Assembly (NCBI GenBank): GCA_941918925.1
Contig: OW799236.1
Coordinates: 70,088,465-70,152,464, forward strand
Source of the DNA: Phyto melanocephala
Taxonomy: Eukaryota > Arthropoda > Insecta > Diptera > Rhinophoridae
Direction: 5' to 3'
DNA length: 64,000 nt
In this document: positions 22,883-34,689 of the stretch, one piece after another
Layout: every line of letters starts with the position of its first letter
Position numbering within the stretch: position 1 is the stretch's first letter
Notes under the pieces: model-generated
Told to the model about the DNA's origin: nothing
What the model saw: only the letters and a program-made list of their open reading frames with translations
Databases searched by the model: none
Translations under genes and position numbers: made by a program

Positions 22883-23985
22883 TTTAAAGTACTTCCAAGA
22901 CCTGTTAAAATAAGACATTTACTTAAAAACAGATTTGTACAATATGGTTAAAGGTTAATTAAAACTCTGAAAAACAACAATAAAATAACTTGTTTTCTAT
23001 TTAGTGTTGACAGAATAACTAGTTTGTTTGTGAATGTTTTTTTTTTAGTTAATATATTTATACATAAATTTAAATAAACTTTCCTTTAACTTGTTTTAAA
23101 ATTAATTGGACGATTTTTGCTACAAACTGCATATTCCGTTGATTATGCTTTCAAGATGCATGCTTTTTTATAAATAAAATACTTTTAACAATTTATTTGC
23201 AACTTGGCTATTTTGAATGATTTTTCTAAAATTATTTCATACTTTCTTTGGCAACTCTTACAGCAACTCTCAATAAATCCCTGTTTTCAATCTCTTTATA
23301 TGAAGGTATAAATGTATGTGCATCAACTCAAAGTTTATAATGAAAAGAAACCCTTAATTTTAAAGGGTCATGCAGAAATACAAAGTAAGCAAAAGTTTTG
23401 CGTATATTTTATTTATATTCATAAAACCTGTTTCCCTGTGGATTATTTAGAAACATCAACATGAAGAGTGACTACAGACTAGAGTTTACAGTCGAAAATG
23501 TTCAACATTTAAGTCAAGAGAAACATACTTATAAGACATCTTTATAAAAAGTATATTGTACTATATTCTATATATAATTGGAAATGGACAATATGGCCTT
23601 GAGATGTGACCATTTTTTTATTTATATCTCTAGCGTCATTAGTTGTATACCCGGGTATGAATAAGAAAATTCCAGAAAATATTTTAATATTTTCTTATGT
23701 ATTGCATAAAATAAAAAAACTAAACAATATTTTTGAGTTTAAACTTTTAGAACCGTATTAAAAAGTTTAATCTCAGTTAAATAAAAAAAAAGATATAAAA
23801 AGATATTAAAAATTAAACAATTCTAAATATCTTGAAGATTTTCAACTACAACGATTGCATTTTGGCACATACTAATAAATATAATGTTTAATGCTCAAAG
23901 ATCTTTTGCTTTGCTTGTACGGCGATATTTTGCCTGTATCCTGATTCCTGATTTGTTTAAAGGTAAGACCGAGCATAAATAATCT
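22883..23985. other. AT-rich spacer
   Basis: No gene, terminal repeat or tandem array recognised. Confidence 0.4.
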
Positions 23986-23987
23986 AT

Positions 23988-24480
23988 ATGAATCGCATCA
24001 CTGTATTGAGTTGCTGCTGCTCAAAAAAGTTCCAAGTGCTGCAAAGTGCCATATTAATTCCACTTCATGACTTATGCATTTTCACCGTAGTCGAGAACTC
24101 GGTCTTACTATATATTCCCTTTTTAGGAGACATGAGGTTTATTAGGGACATATTCTTGTTTGCTGAGAAACACAAAGTAAACTCCCATCTTCTGACTCCA
24201 AAAGCCTCAGAAAAACCAATAAGGAAGTTCAGTTTAAAGGCAATAGCAACTACAGAAATTAATTGTTGTTCAGACTCCGTCAATAGAACTAGCACTGGTC
24301 ATTTAGCACAGGTTTTGTTTTCCATTTTTTGTAGCTACCACAGCCACATCCTTATCTCCGCAGATTCCTCAACCATGATTAGCCTAGAACAAGTTCTAAG
24401 GGCTTACTGATTTAGATGGTAGCCGATAGGACTCTGGTATGCTTCCAGATGGCATCTCCTAGGTATCAGCTTCTTGTAGC
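23988..24480 (-). pseudogene. Decayed coding relic, unassigned
   Basis: This stretch is markedly less AT-rich than its flanks and looks like eroded coding sequence. The 140-codon plus-strand ORF has no recognisable domain. On the minus strand, broken by several stops, GDKDVAVVATKNGKQ, then MTSAS, then TTINFCSC weakly recall the block before the second catalytic aspartate of pogo/Jerky-type DDE transposases. The resemblance is slight and I would not rely on it. Other possibilities are an old retroelement or an eroded host exon. Confidence 0.25.
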
Positions 24481-24829
24481 CATAGGATTGATAACACCTC
24501 TTCCCTCCTTCATACAAAATTTAGGAATTTACAAAGATAACATGCTCCCGGCGGTTGCGAGTAGAGAATATTCTAATTACGCAGTTGAGTGAGTTTTTGA
24601 AGAAATATGCTATACCGGCTTGTTTAAACCTTTTATTCTGAGTTGTTATTTATGTAAATAACGTACAGAGGAAAAGAACATTATTAAAGAAAATCTATGG
24701 TCATCATTTGCTTCGAGAATTACAATGTTTAGCATTTCATTACATATTATTAATTCGAATGATTTAACCTAAAACTTTAAACAACCATACATAAAACCAT
24801 TACATCGTAGCTTAACGTAGATTTCATAT

Positions 24830-25450
24830 TATAAGCCATTTTTCTTTATTATTTCCGATGCCATCTTTGATTTTGAAGTTTTACATATATAGTTAACTTT
24901 ATTATACCAGTCAAGCCCTTTCATTTGATTTGTTGGGGTTAAAAAAATTTCCGACATTTTATTTCAGACGCTATATTGGATTTCGCACTTTCTTAATTGT
25001 ATTCTACTGGTCTAGCCCTTTTATTTTATACAAATATTCTGGCAGTTAAGTGGGACAGAGTTGTAACTACCACATATGACTCAAATATTCGCCATTTAAT
25101 CTAAAACGCCATCTTAGATTTATTCTCTTCAATGCTAAGTATATTTAAATACTCAAGCTCTTTTATTTTATCACCATATTGGCTTTCTCCGTTGTATAGA
25201 AACTGAAAAATATCGATTTCCTTTTTTAAATATTATGAAAAACACCGAAGCAGTAGTACTTTGATGCTTATATCTCTGCTGGTTTCAAACAGATTTTTAA
25301 GTTTTTCTTAAAAACAATTTGAGAGATTACGTCCTAAAATTTGGTATCTTATGCATGTTTTAAAATTATTTAAGAGTTTGAAACATTTTGATGTATAAAA
25401 TAATATATATTTTTCAAAATAATTTTTGCCTATTACTTTGCCGATTAGTG
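24830..25450 (+). repeat. R3 dispersed repeat
   Basis: GATGCCATCTTTGATTTTGA, then ATTCTACTGGTCTAGCCCTT, then CATCTTAGATTTATTCTC, then GATGCTTATATCTCTGCTGG, an order repeated at 39290-40000 and 60850-61400. The head hairpin is not recognisable in this copy. No ORF. Confidence 0.6.
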
Positions 25451-25918
25451 AACAATTTGTCCAAAATTTTTGATGAATATCTTCAGAGACATACCAAATC
25501 TACAAATAGTAACAACCGTTTGTATAAATTATCGTAGTGTTGGAGAATCAGAAATTTATGGGGAAATTATGGTGATTTCAAATACCATAGTATGTTTTTA
25601 CCTGAATGCTGATTTTGACCTCAAAGTCAAATACGTAAACAACAGTTTATAGAAATTTCTGACTATGTAAAATATATTACACATACATACATGTATGTTT
25701 TTGTGATAAAAGTGTATGCTTAGTTTCTGGTACAAAACGAGTAGTTGTGGAAAATTTAATTTTTAGTTTTATAAATAGAAAATGCTAGCATTTGTTGGCT
25801 TTATTGTTGTTGTCGTCGTCATTGTGAAACGGAATGAAGGAAATTTTACTCTATGGAAAATCAAATAACATCAAAGCCATGTCAGTGTAGAGTAATTTTT
25901 TATAAATTGAAATATGTT
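25451..25918. other. AT-rich spacer
   Basis: A 60-codon plus-strand ORF at 25470-25652 has no recognisable feature. Confidence 0.4.
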
Positions 25919-26175
25919 TAAAGCTTCGTACAGACGATGCAAACAATTTGCAGCAAGTTGATTGCTGAAAACAAATTTGCGTGTATGAACAGTCAGGAAA
26001 ACATTTTGCTGCAAAACCAAAGTTTGCAATATCTGTTTGCCCCAATATTTTTTGCTCGTCGTCTGAATACGGTACTTTCTCGAACTTTTGATTAAATACG
26101 ACATTTGATTGCTTGTTTGCATGCGCTGTTTGCAAGCAGTTGTATTATTGCTGCAAACACGAACACATCATTAAT

Positions 26176-26280
26176 ATGTGGGATCGGGATTTGACGAACA
26201 AATTAATAGAAGAGTATGAGAGTTACTCCGTCCTGTAGGATGTGTCTTCACCAGACTATAAAAACAAAAATAAAAAGCAA
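26176..26280 (+). pseudogene. MADF/Myb-like accessory protein relic of the Harbinger element
   Basis: From ATG at 26176 the frame reads MWDRDLTNKLIEEYES, then YSVL, a stop (TAG where tryptophan is expected), then DVSSPDYKNKNKK. This is the start of a MADF/Myb-SANT-like domain: an LI-x2-Y core, then a LWD motif, then a PDYKNK stretch. In autonomous PIF/Harbinger elements such a protein helps the transposase enter the nucleus and bind the ends. Only the first third remains and the stop breaks it. Confidence 0.6.
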
Positions 26281-26356
26281 AAAAAAAAAAAATTGAAAAG
26301 AATAAGCTGGTAAAGTTTATCAAAATGTTTATTATTTTATATACATACCAGTAGTT

Positions 26357-26605
26357 AAAAAACGTAATGTCAGGGCTAATCGCTCATTTGGTGTCTTTTT
26401 TAGTTATAAAATATTTAACTTTTCCTAATAAAAAGTTAAAATCATTGACGGACATCCGGAAAATATTGAAATAGCTTGCTTCATCCTCATTTTCTAGTTA
26501 TTTTAAAAGGTTAATATGAACGTTTTTATCATTTCTTTTCGAAATCCACTCTCTCACCCAGTACTTTCGTTTTTTTACCGACTCCAAACTTCCAAACAAA
26601 TGCAG
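26357..26605 (-). pseudogene. PIF/Harbinger transposase N-terminal relic
   Basis: On the minus strand the conserved N-terminus of HARBI1-like transposases can be read: KKRKYWVREWISKR, then HINLLK, an in-frame stop, LENEDEASYFNIFRMSVNDF, then LLGKVKYFITKKDTK, another stop, and AISPDIT. The order (WxxxWxxxR, EDExxxFxxxFRMSxxDF, ITKxDT, IxPDI) is diagnostic for the family. The downstream helix-turn-helix and catalytic residues are deleted. It acts at most as a fossil; the flanking terminal repeats and TAA duplication support the call. Confidence 0.8.
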
Positions 26606-26792
26606 CAATTGCAGCAATTCGTGATTTTTGAGCCGACACAATTTAAACAGGTCTTTATTGATTATCTTGCACATAGAAACTAAAAACAAATGTGAACTCC
26701 AAAGCAATATTTTGCACGCAAGAATCATGCAAAAGTTTTCATGCAAATCGAAAACTGATTGAAGCAAGAAATTTCCATGCAATTTTTGCATT

Positions 26793-26800
26793 GGTCTGAA
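26793..26800. repeat. 8-bp target duplication, left
   Basis: GGTCTGAA, repeated at 27718-27725, brackets the fold-back element. Confidence 0.85.
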
Positions 26801-27717
26801 GGGGGGGTGCTTTAATACCATGTGAGATAAGGCCATGATGGCTTTATCTCTCATTCAATAGGGAGATAAAGCCTTTTTATTTTTTTTTTAATTTGAATGG
26901 GAGGTAAAGCCATCATGGCCTTATCTCACATTAGCAATATTAGAAAATGGCTTTATCTCTCATTTCATTTTTTAAGAACTTTTGCATTTTACATTGATTA
27001 ATAGTTTTCTTATTTTTATAATTAATTAATTTTTATTCCTGTGAGGCACGCAAGAAAACTTAATTCAGCGAAGCCACCTGTCGCGTCAAACTGGAGGAGA
27101 AAACCCATAAGCGCGGCCGCAGGCCGCCACGCGGAAAGACCTTAGTATGCGAGGCCAGATTTCAATACTTAACTTTACTGTTTCCAGGAAAAGAACTTTT
27201 TTTATTTTTGTGACGCACGCAGGAAAACTTTGTTCAGCGAAGCCACCTGCCGCGTCCAACTGGAGGAGAAAATCCGTAAGCACGGCCGCAGGCCGCAATG
27301 CAGAAAAACCTTTGTACGCGAGTGTCTCCTAGAAGACATTTTTTACAGAATGTTATTATTATTGGAATCTGGCTTCGCATACTAAAGTTTTTCTGCGTTG
27401 CGGCCTGCGGCCGTGCTTACGGGTTTTCTCCTCCAGTTGGACGCGGCAGGTGGCTTCGCTGAATAAAGTTTTCATGCGTGCGTCAAAAGAATAAAAATTA
27501 ATTGATTATAAAAATAATTATAACAACATTCTAAAAAAATATGGCTTTATCTCTCATTTGCCAAAAAAAAATATGGCTTTATCTCTCATTTCGCAAAATT
27601 TTAAGTATGGCCTTACCTCTCAATGATTAGGCAATAAGGCCATTATGGCTTTATCTCCCATTCAGTTGAGCAATAAAGCCATCATGGCCTTATCTCACAT
27701 GGTATTAAAGCACCCCC
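26801..27717. mobile_element. GC-rich fold-back element with palindromic terminal arrays
   Basis: The ends (GGGGGTGCTTTAATACCATG and its mirror) are flanked by the 8-bp duplication GGTCTGAA. Both terminal regions consist of repeated copies of a palindromic motif, AGATAARGCCATSATGGCYT: near 26827, 26870, 26903 and 26945 on the left and near 27541, 27572, 27605, 27635 and 27671 on the right. The centre holds three related modules of about 123 bp, two direct (27041-27163, 27210-27330) and one inverted (27364-27488), containing CAGCGAAGCCACCTG and CGGCCGCAGGCCGC. No transposase. The 8-bp duplication fits hAT, P or Merlin, but the ends lack the usual hAT CAGNG, so the superfamily is open. Confidence 0.8.
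27041..27488. repeat. Three GC-rich modules (direct, direct, inverted)
   Basis: Modules at 27041-27163, 27210-27330 (same orientation) and 27364-27488 (opposite). Each has a GCACGCAGGAAAACTT-like start, AGCGAAGCCACCTG, CAACTGGAGGAGAAAA and GGCCGCAGGCCGC. The first and third are also flanked by mirrored AT-rich DNA (AATTAATTTTTATTC), so they form an inner inverted repeat. ORFs across them are by-products of the symmetry. Confidence 0.8.
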
Positions 27718-27799
27718 GGTCTGAACAGTTGTGCAAACATTCGCTGCAAGTTATTCTCAACTTGTTGCAAATTGTTTGCATCGTCTGTACGAAGCTTAA

Positions 27800-30700
27800 G
27801 TCTTTTCACTGGTGAAATATATTAAATAATTTTCAACAAAGTGTATGGTAACACATAAACACACTTAAATTTTAAACATTAGACAAAACCATGCAACATG
27901 TAAATTTAAATTTTGCCTGAAACCTTTTAATGATCCCACATACATATGAACATACATTAATCAATGCAATAACAATAACAACAATAACAGCAACAACAAA
28001 AAATAAAGATAGAATTCATTCATAAAATTTCTGTACATTTTACAACTTTACCAATAGAATTATTTACTAGAAGGAAAGCATTTATGAAACACTCTCACTC
28101 ATACAAATGATCATAACATTTTACAGTTATTATTTGTATGGATTGCCAGTGACAACGTGTTTGTGTGCCTGTTATGCATATTCAGTTATATAAGTTTATT
28201 CCTGAATATGTGTACAGTTCATTGTGTATAGTATGTGTAAATCAAAAATAAAAAAAAATTGTTATAAAAATGTTATTTTGAATTTTCATGGATTTGTTCC
28301 TCCCGTTTGTGTATATTAACGGATTGATTGGATATGTTTTCAATATAAAATTGATTGCGAAACATAAACATGATTATAAAATATGCTTGTATTTATATTC
28401 ATGCATACAAAGCATATTGCGTACATGTGTTTACTAATATAATATTTCAATATATTTACATTTACATGTGTACATCTGTATGTGTAATGGAAAATATAAA
28501 TACATTTGAAGCACTTGTAGTTTCATAGCTGTTAAATGTTTTTAGTAGTAATGGGCATTTTATTAATTGGCATTTTGAATTTTAGATTTATTTAGTGCTG
28601 TAACAGTGAAAGTTGTGTAAAAGCATATAAGAATTTAAGAAATACTGTGTAACACTTAAATAAAGATGCAATGCAATGTAGTGTAAGAAACAAAGGATAT
28701 TGGTAAATATTTATTACATTAACAGTAAAAATTTAAAATTTAGTTTAATAAAAATGTTAAACATTCTTAAATAAATTTCCATCACTAGGATTTTGTATAT
28801 CTAATTAGATGTGTATAAAAAAACCTGATACCAAAACCAGATTAAAGAAATGTACAAATATACAATTTGGCGGCTCCCAAAAAGTATTTATGAGTCCTCG
28901 AATTAAAAAAAAAAAAAACAAAAACTATATTTTCTTTATTACTTGTTACCACAAAAAAGCACCGCAAATCTTTTGGTCAATAACAGCTTTGTCTGCCATA
29001 AAAGAAACCATTCATATATCATATATCTTGGTCCTTCAAATAACTCCCCTATCCATCAAAACTCGATCTGCCCGTGCTTAGTATACTAAATCTGATTTTT
29101 AACAAAACAACAAGATGGACATTAGTTAATCGACCTTTTTAAATGAAAAGTTTTAGAAAAAATATAATTTTTTTAATTTTGTCTATAGTTAAAAAAAAAC
29201 AATACATAACTCCTTCTCTTTGTAAGAGGGGAAATATTTATATTTCGGGAACTGGCAACTTTAATGTTTGACAGTCTTTTAGCATAAACGTACTTACAGC
29301 CATTTGATGCACAAGTGCAATTTGTTTTGTTTACAGCGAGACCAGAAAAAGGCTCGTGTCAAGCGGTGTAAGGAAATGATGAGAAAGGTTTGAACGAATG
29401 CAAAAGTGAATTGATCATCAAGGGAAAGTATTTTGAAAAGCAATTTCAATTTTGTATAATAGTAGCCCTTGTATGCTCTTAATTGATTATAAATCAATTT
29501 AATTAAACTTCTTTTAATTTCGTGCGTAGTTTGGCCATGCGAGTGTTTCTTAAAGGCAGAATGTGATAACAGTCATATGAGTGTACAATTAAAAAAATTA
29601 ATTATCCTTCTACAATTTAAAAATAAACTCAATTAATATTGTAGCCCTTAGGTCTTCCAATGTTTTCATTTTATTGTTAAAATTGTAATATAAAATTGAT
29701 TAATATTTTGCCAGCATTTTATATTCATTTTAAACAGAAACGTCTTACTATATGCAGAAGTTAACATCAGAAATTTTCAACGAATAAGTAATAAGTTTAA
29801 GGGCAATTTTTATACATAAAAATTTAAAAACATTTTTAGTTAATCGTACAGTCTTTTCGTTTTACAACCCTCAAAGAATTAAAAATATAATTAAAAATAT
29901 GTCCGTAAGTTTAAAAATTTTTACAGTTCTTAGTGTCATAACATATCTTTTCCTCCTTTTAAACGGTTCTAATTATGTAATTTTTCGTTTATTTAGTGTC
30001 ATTTTGATTTTTGATTTTTTTCTTTTAATTTCAATAGAAATGCATTTTAAAACATTTCCTTTAATAGACTTGTATTGTTCTCGAACAAAAACATGGAAGA
30101 GTTAAAGTTGGAGACAAAAGCCATTAGCATAGATATGATACAAAAGCACTTGCACTCGCTGTTTGTAGACATTGTTTGCACAGAAAATCCATCAAACAAA
30201 AACAAACAAAAGAATGGATTTAACCCTGGCATAGCAAATCTTTAGTTGAAGGGTTGTGTGTATTTATATGTGTTTGTGTATTGAAGGGATAAAATGAATG
30301 CATATGCATACACAAATACTGTTATACGTGTTTTTAGTTGTTGCATGAACCGAAAATATAGAACATTGCCACAACTGTCCAATACATACAAGACTGACAC
30401 AGAGGAGAAACGCTTTAAATAATTGAAATAAAATTAAAGTACAACAAAACTAAACTCGAACAAGAAGAAATATTGTACTAAAATATAAGGAACTTAACAA
30501 GAGTTTTCTAATGCAAAAATCAGTGCAAGTTTTATTGGTCAAGGGAGGACATTGCTTCTAAACTACTTGCTAAGTCTAAATTAGCTTCTGTGAGTAAAAA
30601 CACTTTGTAGATTTTTCCTAAACTAGTGCTTTATGTAACAAATATGATAAAATTGTACACTACCTGTAAATTAGAGTAGCCAAAACGTTCGCATATTTTG

Positions 30701-31228
30701 CCAGTTTCTTAGATTATTTGTTTGTCAATACCATTATGTTTTTAAACACAAACTACTACAATACGAGCAGATTTCGAATGTTCTGACAAGCCTTTTCTTA
30801 GATGTCTTTAATCTTTTTCAGTTAACTACTAAAGGTTATTTGGCAAGCACAAGTATATGTACTTGTATGAAAATAGTACTAACTGTATTTGCCGAAATAT
30901 ATCGCTGATAACACTTAATTACACCTATAAAAGTGGTCATTTTATGTGTGGGTGTGTTATAAAGTCAATCAGTTTTCCCGTCGTCACACAAACTCACAGA
31001 CCCTCCTTCTTATCTACTCAACACTCACAATAGACAGCCAGGCAATAGTACAAGTATTGTACGGTTATAGCCAGTGACTTATGTTTCGTTCAATGTTAAA
31101 AATGTCTTTGGGCAGTAGTTTTCAAACATTCAACAACTTGATCGTGTTGTTTATGCCAGAGAAAAATTGTGTGAACAATGCGTAAAAGGGTGGAAGCATT
31201 ATTTTTTTATTTACACTTTAACAAATAA
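27800..31228. other. Long AT-rich spacer
   Basis: No gene or transposon ends recognised. There is an (AAC)n-like stretch at about 27965-28005 and A-rich runs at 28905-28925. ORFs of 60-90 codons here have no recognisable domains. A TATA-like CTATAAAAG at about 30925 lacks a well-placed initiator. Confidence 0.4.
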
Positions 31229-31893
31229 CCCAGCAAAAACTAGGTAATGACTTGCTCTTACTAAACAACATACTTTTCAATGACTACTACATATCGTCTG
31301 TCTTACTAAGAAGTATTTTAGTAATGACTTGATTTATAATGTGTTACGTAAGTACTTGATTTCAGACATTTGCTTAGATACACACACAACACAATTTCTT
31401 ACTGCGAAATTTACTAGAAACCATTCAAATACATAACTTTTTATAATTCTCATTTAGTTTAACGCGCTTAGGGTATAAGTAATAATTATTTTGAAAACAG
31501 CGGCAAAGCACTTCATTAACAAAGTGATGACTTATAGATTTTTACTGATTGTTAAATTTCAAATTAACGTATCTCAGAATAATCTAACCGAATTTTTGTC
31601 CTTAGAACAACCGAACGACTTCTGTAAATCCATAATAATAATGGGTAATTTAGGTTATTAAAATCAAGTACTTATATATTGCTATAGGAGTAAGTACTTA
31701 TTTAAGTCCCTATTTATGAGCGACCGTAATAAGTACTTATACGAGTCCCTATTTGTAAGCGAGGGTGGTAAGTACTTGCCTCCAATGACATCGCCGTGTT
31801 AAAATAATGGGTTTAGATGCCAAATTGTAAGTAGTGAACAACTGTTTTCTAGTACTTTCAAGTCATTATAATGTAATGTGTTATTTTGCTGGG
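31229..31893. mobile_element. DNA element with CCCAGCAAAA ends and AAGTACTT repeats
   Basis: CCCAGCAAAA at the left is mirrored by TTTTGCTGGG at the right, with AATGACTTG mirrored further in. Near the right end a unit of about 39 bp, AAGTACTTAT plus RAGTCCCTATTT, is tandemly repeated (from 31691, 31731, and a partial unit from 31769), and AAGTACTTG also occurs on the left near 31350. No target duplication or ORF could be fixed. Confidence 0.5.
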
Positions 31894-32370
31894 AAAGAGA
31901 ATTTTATGAAATTAAAAGAGTTTTTGTAAAAAAAAAACTTAAAAATAAATCCACGGAAAAAAATCTATTTAAAATTTTTTCAACGACCAATTATAGTTTT
32001 GATTATTTACGACCTAATCAAACATTAATTTACCGATACTTTGTTCAAGGTCATAAGACTTAAAGTTTTTGTTATTCGAAAACAAAAACTATTTATTAAA
32101 TGGGTTGTTTTAAATGAGAATTGGTTATAATTGTTAAACTTTTAAATGAAAGTTTTCTTTTCATTTCCATTAAAAAAGTCAACTTTTCTTTTTGTTATTT
32201 GTAGAGAAAATAAATAATAAAAATGTTATTTTGCAATACACAGTGTACTCGCGCTAACGTGTACTAGTCAAATAAGTCAACGTTTGTTTTTCTTTTACGA
32301 AATCCAGCAACTTAAAACAAAGATTAATTTTTATTTATTATCGCTTTAAATGAGCCAATAAAACTATTTA
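31894..32370. other. AT-rich spacer
   Basis: Nothing recognised. Confidence 0.4.
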
Positions 32371-32372
32371 TA

Positions 32373-32825
32373 TAAAGGGTCCGCCATCTAACTTTTTTTT
32401 TCAACTAGTGCTTATTTCGTGAATGATAACACTTAGCACATGTCTGATTTGACAGATAATTAGTTTTGTCCTTCCGCTGAACGAATATGGTTGTGTATAC
32501 GCTTGAACAACGCTATAAAATATTGCTACATTACTTTAGCCAATTTTGCCAAAAAAAATCATCTTTTCAGATGAAGCTCATTTTTATCTTGGCGGGTATG
32601 TAAAGAAGCAAAATTGTCGCATTTGGGGCACAGAAAACCCGCACGCATACATTGAAAAGCCGATACACGAGTTACTAAAAATGAGCAAGGAGTGGCGGTA
32701 GTCAATGGCGATCATTATCGGGCCATGTTTTGTTCGCAAAAATTGCAGAGGAGGATGCTGGATACATTTGGTTTCAACAGGACGACGCTACGTGGCACAC
32801 AGCCGGAGCTATACTTTTTTTATAG
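32373..32825 (+). pseudogene. Mariner-family transposase relic with two internal deletions
   Basis: A terminal-repeat-like start (AAAGGGTCCGCCATCTAAC, preceded by TA) is followed by an ATG at 32487. The frame reads MVVYTLEQRYKILLHYF (N-terminal DNA-binding start), jumps to KKIIFSDEAHFYLGGYVKK and CRIWGTENPHAYIEKPIHEL (region of the first catalytic D), then in broken frames VVNGDHYRAM and WFQQDDATWHTAGA (second catalytic D). The helix-turn-helix body, the segment between the two D motifs and everything after the second D are missing. This order identifies a mariner of the WFQQDGATCH type like the one at 61711-62611, but a different family. No right terminal repeat is visible. Confidence 0.75.
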
Positions 32826-33350
32826 CATTTAAAAATATTAATATTTATATGATATAGTAAATGATTATAGAACATTTAAGTTGTTATAATTATGGCTGTT
32901 GAAGAAGCGCTGATGGTGTAGTAGTAATTTCACAAAAATTGTTGCGTTTGATAACAATGTACAACAACAATTAGTAAAAAAATAAATGATGTTCTAGATA
33001 AATTTTAAGTTATATCGCTAAAGTTGAATTTCTTTTGTTAAAAACCAAAAAAGTGATCTAAAATTTAATATTGTATATTTCAAGTGTTTTTTTTTTTCAA
33101 TAAAAATTAACCCCAGTTTAGTTAAAGCTGTTTTTACACCAACTAACTTTTCATCTGAGTTGAGGACGTGAATCGGTTGTTAAGCTCAGATGAGATCTCG
33201 GATAGTGTAAAGAGAACATAAAGGACTTATACCAGATATAGAGTTATACTATTAACCAAATAAATATACACGCTACTATATTTTCTGGAACTTTCTATTA
33301 AAAAGAGAGTGAAGCTAAAAAAATTATTCATCACTAAGTGGGTAACATAC
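32826..33350. other. AT-rich spacer
   Basis: No gene seen. Confidence 0.4.
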
Positions 33351-33353
33351 TTA

Positions 33354-33666
33354 AGGCCATGACTGACTATCCTACAAAGTCGTGCGATTATGTCAAATAA
33401 AAATCTGATAGTTTTCTGTCCTACATAAAAAAATCGCAATAAAATGTGTTATTGGATGCCACACTGTCATACTTGCATAGAAAAAGCAACTCTGATCGCA
33501 CAGAAACTATTATTTTATGAAAATTTCCAAAAGATTATCAAATCGGACACACTTGTCAAAAAATCTGTCACACATGTGCACTTTGTGTCCACACTATCAC
33601 ACTTTCTGAACACACATACAATTTTTGACATATCGAACGACTAAATCTGATAGTCAGTCATGGCCT
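33354..33666. mobile_element. TTA-flanked MITE
   Basis: The ends AGGCCATGACTGACTATC and GATAGTCAGTCATGGCCT are exact mirrors over 18 bp, with TTA at 33351-33353 and 33667-33669. Length 313 bp, no ORF. Fits a Tourist-like (PIF/Harbinger) MITE. Confidence 0.8.
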
Positions 33667-33779
33667 TTACATGTAATAATGTAATAATGTTTTTCTTTTC
33701 ACCTTGTTATCTAAACGCCTGTTAAATGTTTTAATTCCATTTTTGTTTTTATTTTGTCAAATATATGTGAAACGAGGTT

Positions 33780-34260
33780 AGACCAAAAATAAGCCGACTA
33801 AGCAGAAAGAAAAACACTTAAGACTATATAAGAAATGTTCTTTATTTTTCAAAATAACCTCCTTTCACTAACCCTGCGGTATACACGATTCGACTACTAC
33901 TAGCTAAAGCTCTGTATTCCCTAAAAATAGCTATCAACTGCATAACTCATCTTATAATTGTTAGAAAATCAGACAGTAAGATACGTGATAAAGAAATTCG
34001 AGCTTTTGTTCATTGATCGTCAAATACTCTATTGAAACATCATAACAATGCTGTTTTTGTTATATTTGAAAAACAAAAATATGACACCCATTCTGCACTT
34101 TCTCATTAAAATTTTCATTCAAGATACTACCCACAAAACTTTTGTCAATGCCTATTAACACAGCTAGCTCAATAAACTTACGACAATTATCATTCATAAC
34201 ATGCAATACTGTTTTGTAGATTTTATTAACCGTTTGTGGTGTGAACACCTTAATAAGTCA
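33780..34260 (-). pseudogene. Mariner transposase relic
   Basis: On the minus strand ELAVLIGIDKSFVGSILNEN followed by NEKVQNGC fits the helix-turn-helix and linker of mariner transposases (ELAxxxGISxGSVxxILxE, then KVxxRWVP). QKQHCYDVSIEYLTINEQK follows after a stop, as expected after the VPxLL motif. Near 33870 a further piece resembles the C-terminal end before the stop. The catalytic core is largely missing. No ends were identified, so this rests on modest protein similarity. Confidence 0.4.
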
Positions 34261-34689
34261 ATCATTACACTGTTCGCGCTGGCAGCTGGTTTCAGCCAGC
34301 TATGAAAGTTTGAAATTTTACTTTAAAAACTCTTATGCACTGCGGTTCAATATTGTAGTCGCACATTAATTTTGCAATTTATTAATATTAACACAAATAT
34401 TAGAGAATATCTATTTATACTATCCGAAAGAACATTTATTTTTTACCGTTATAACAACTAATTTTATCACTAGGTGGTGCATTATTATAGCCGAAGTATT
34501 AAAAATATGTGTTTTACTTGGCTAATGGCTTATTCTCTCATGTTTCTTTTTAATTTATTTATTTGTATATTGAATGTTAGCCAAACTTTTCAAATGCCAG
34601 GCGATTGTTTTTGTCTGACATAGAAAAAGCCAAAATTATTCCTAGGAAAGTGATAGTTTTCGTTAAACTGTGCGGGGGGTTAAATTTGA

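Larger units (their letters stand above)
25922..27796. mobile_element. PIF/Harbinger element, split by another transposon
   Basis: Terminal repeats: AGCTTCGTACAGACGATGCA plus AACAATTTGCAGCAAGTTG at the left is mirrored at the right with one mismatch over 39 bp. TAA lies outside both ends (25919-25921, 27797-27799), the target typical of PIF/Harbinger. Inside are relics of both proteins such elements encode, on opposite strands: a MADF/Myb-like accessory ORF (26176-26280, plus) and the transposase N-terminus (26357-26605, minus). The catalytic DDE core has been lost. A fold-back element (26801-27717) is inserted; without it the element is about 0.95 kb. Confidence 0.85.

Noticed and set aside
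23988..24410. 140-codon ORF as a real gene
   Set aside because: No recognisable domain, and the opposite strand gives equally plausible broken frames. Kept only as an unassigned relic.
27086..27332. ORFs on both strands of the GC-rich modules
   Set aside because: They arise from the repeated, mirrored modules, and neither strand shows a protein feature.
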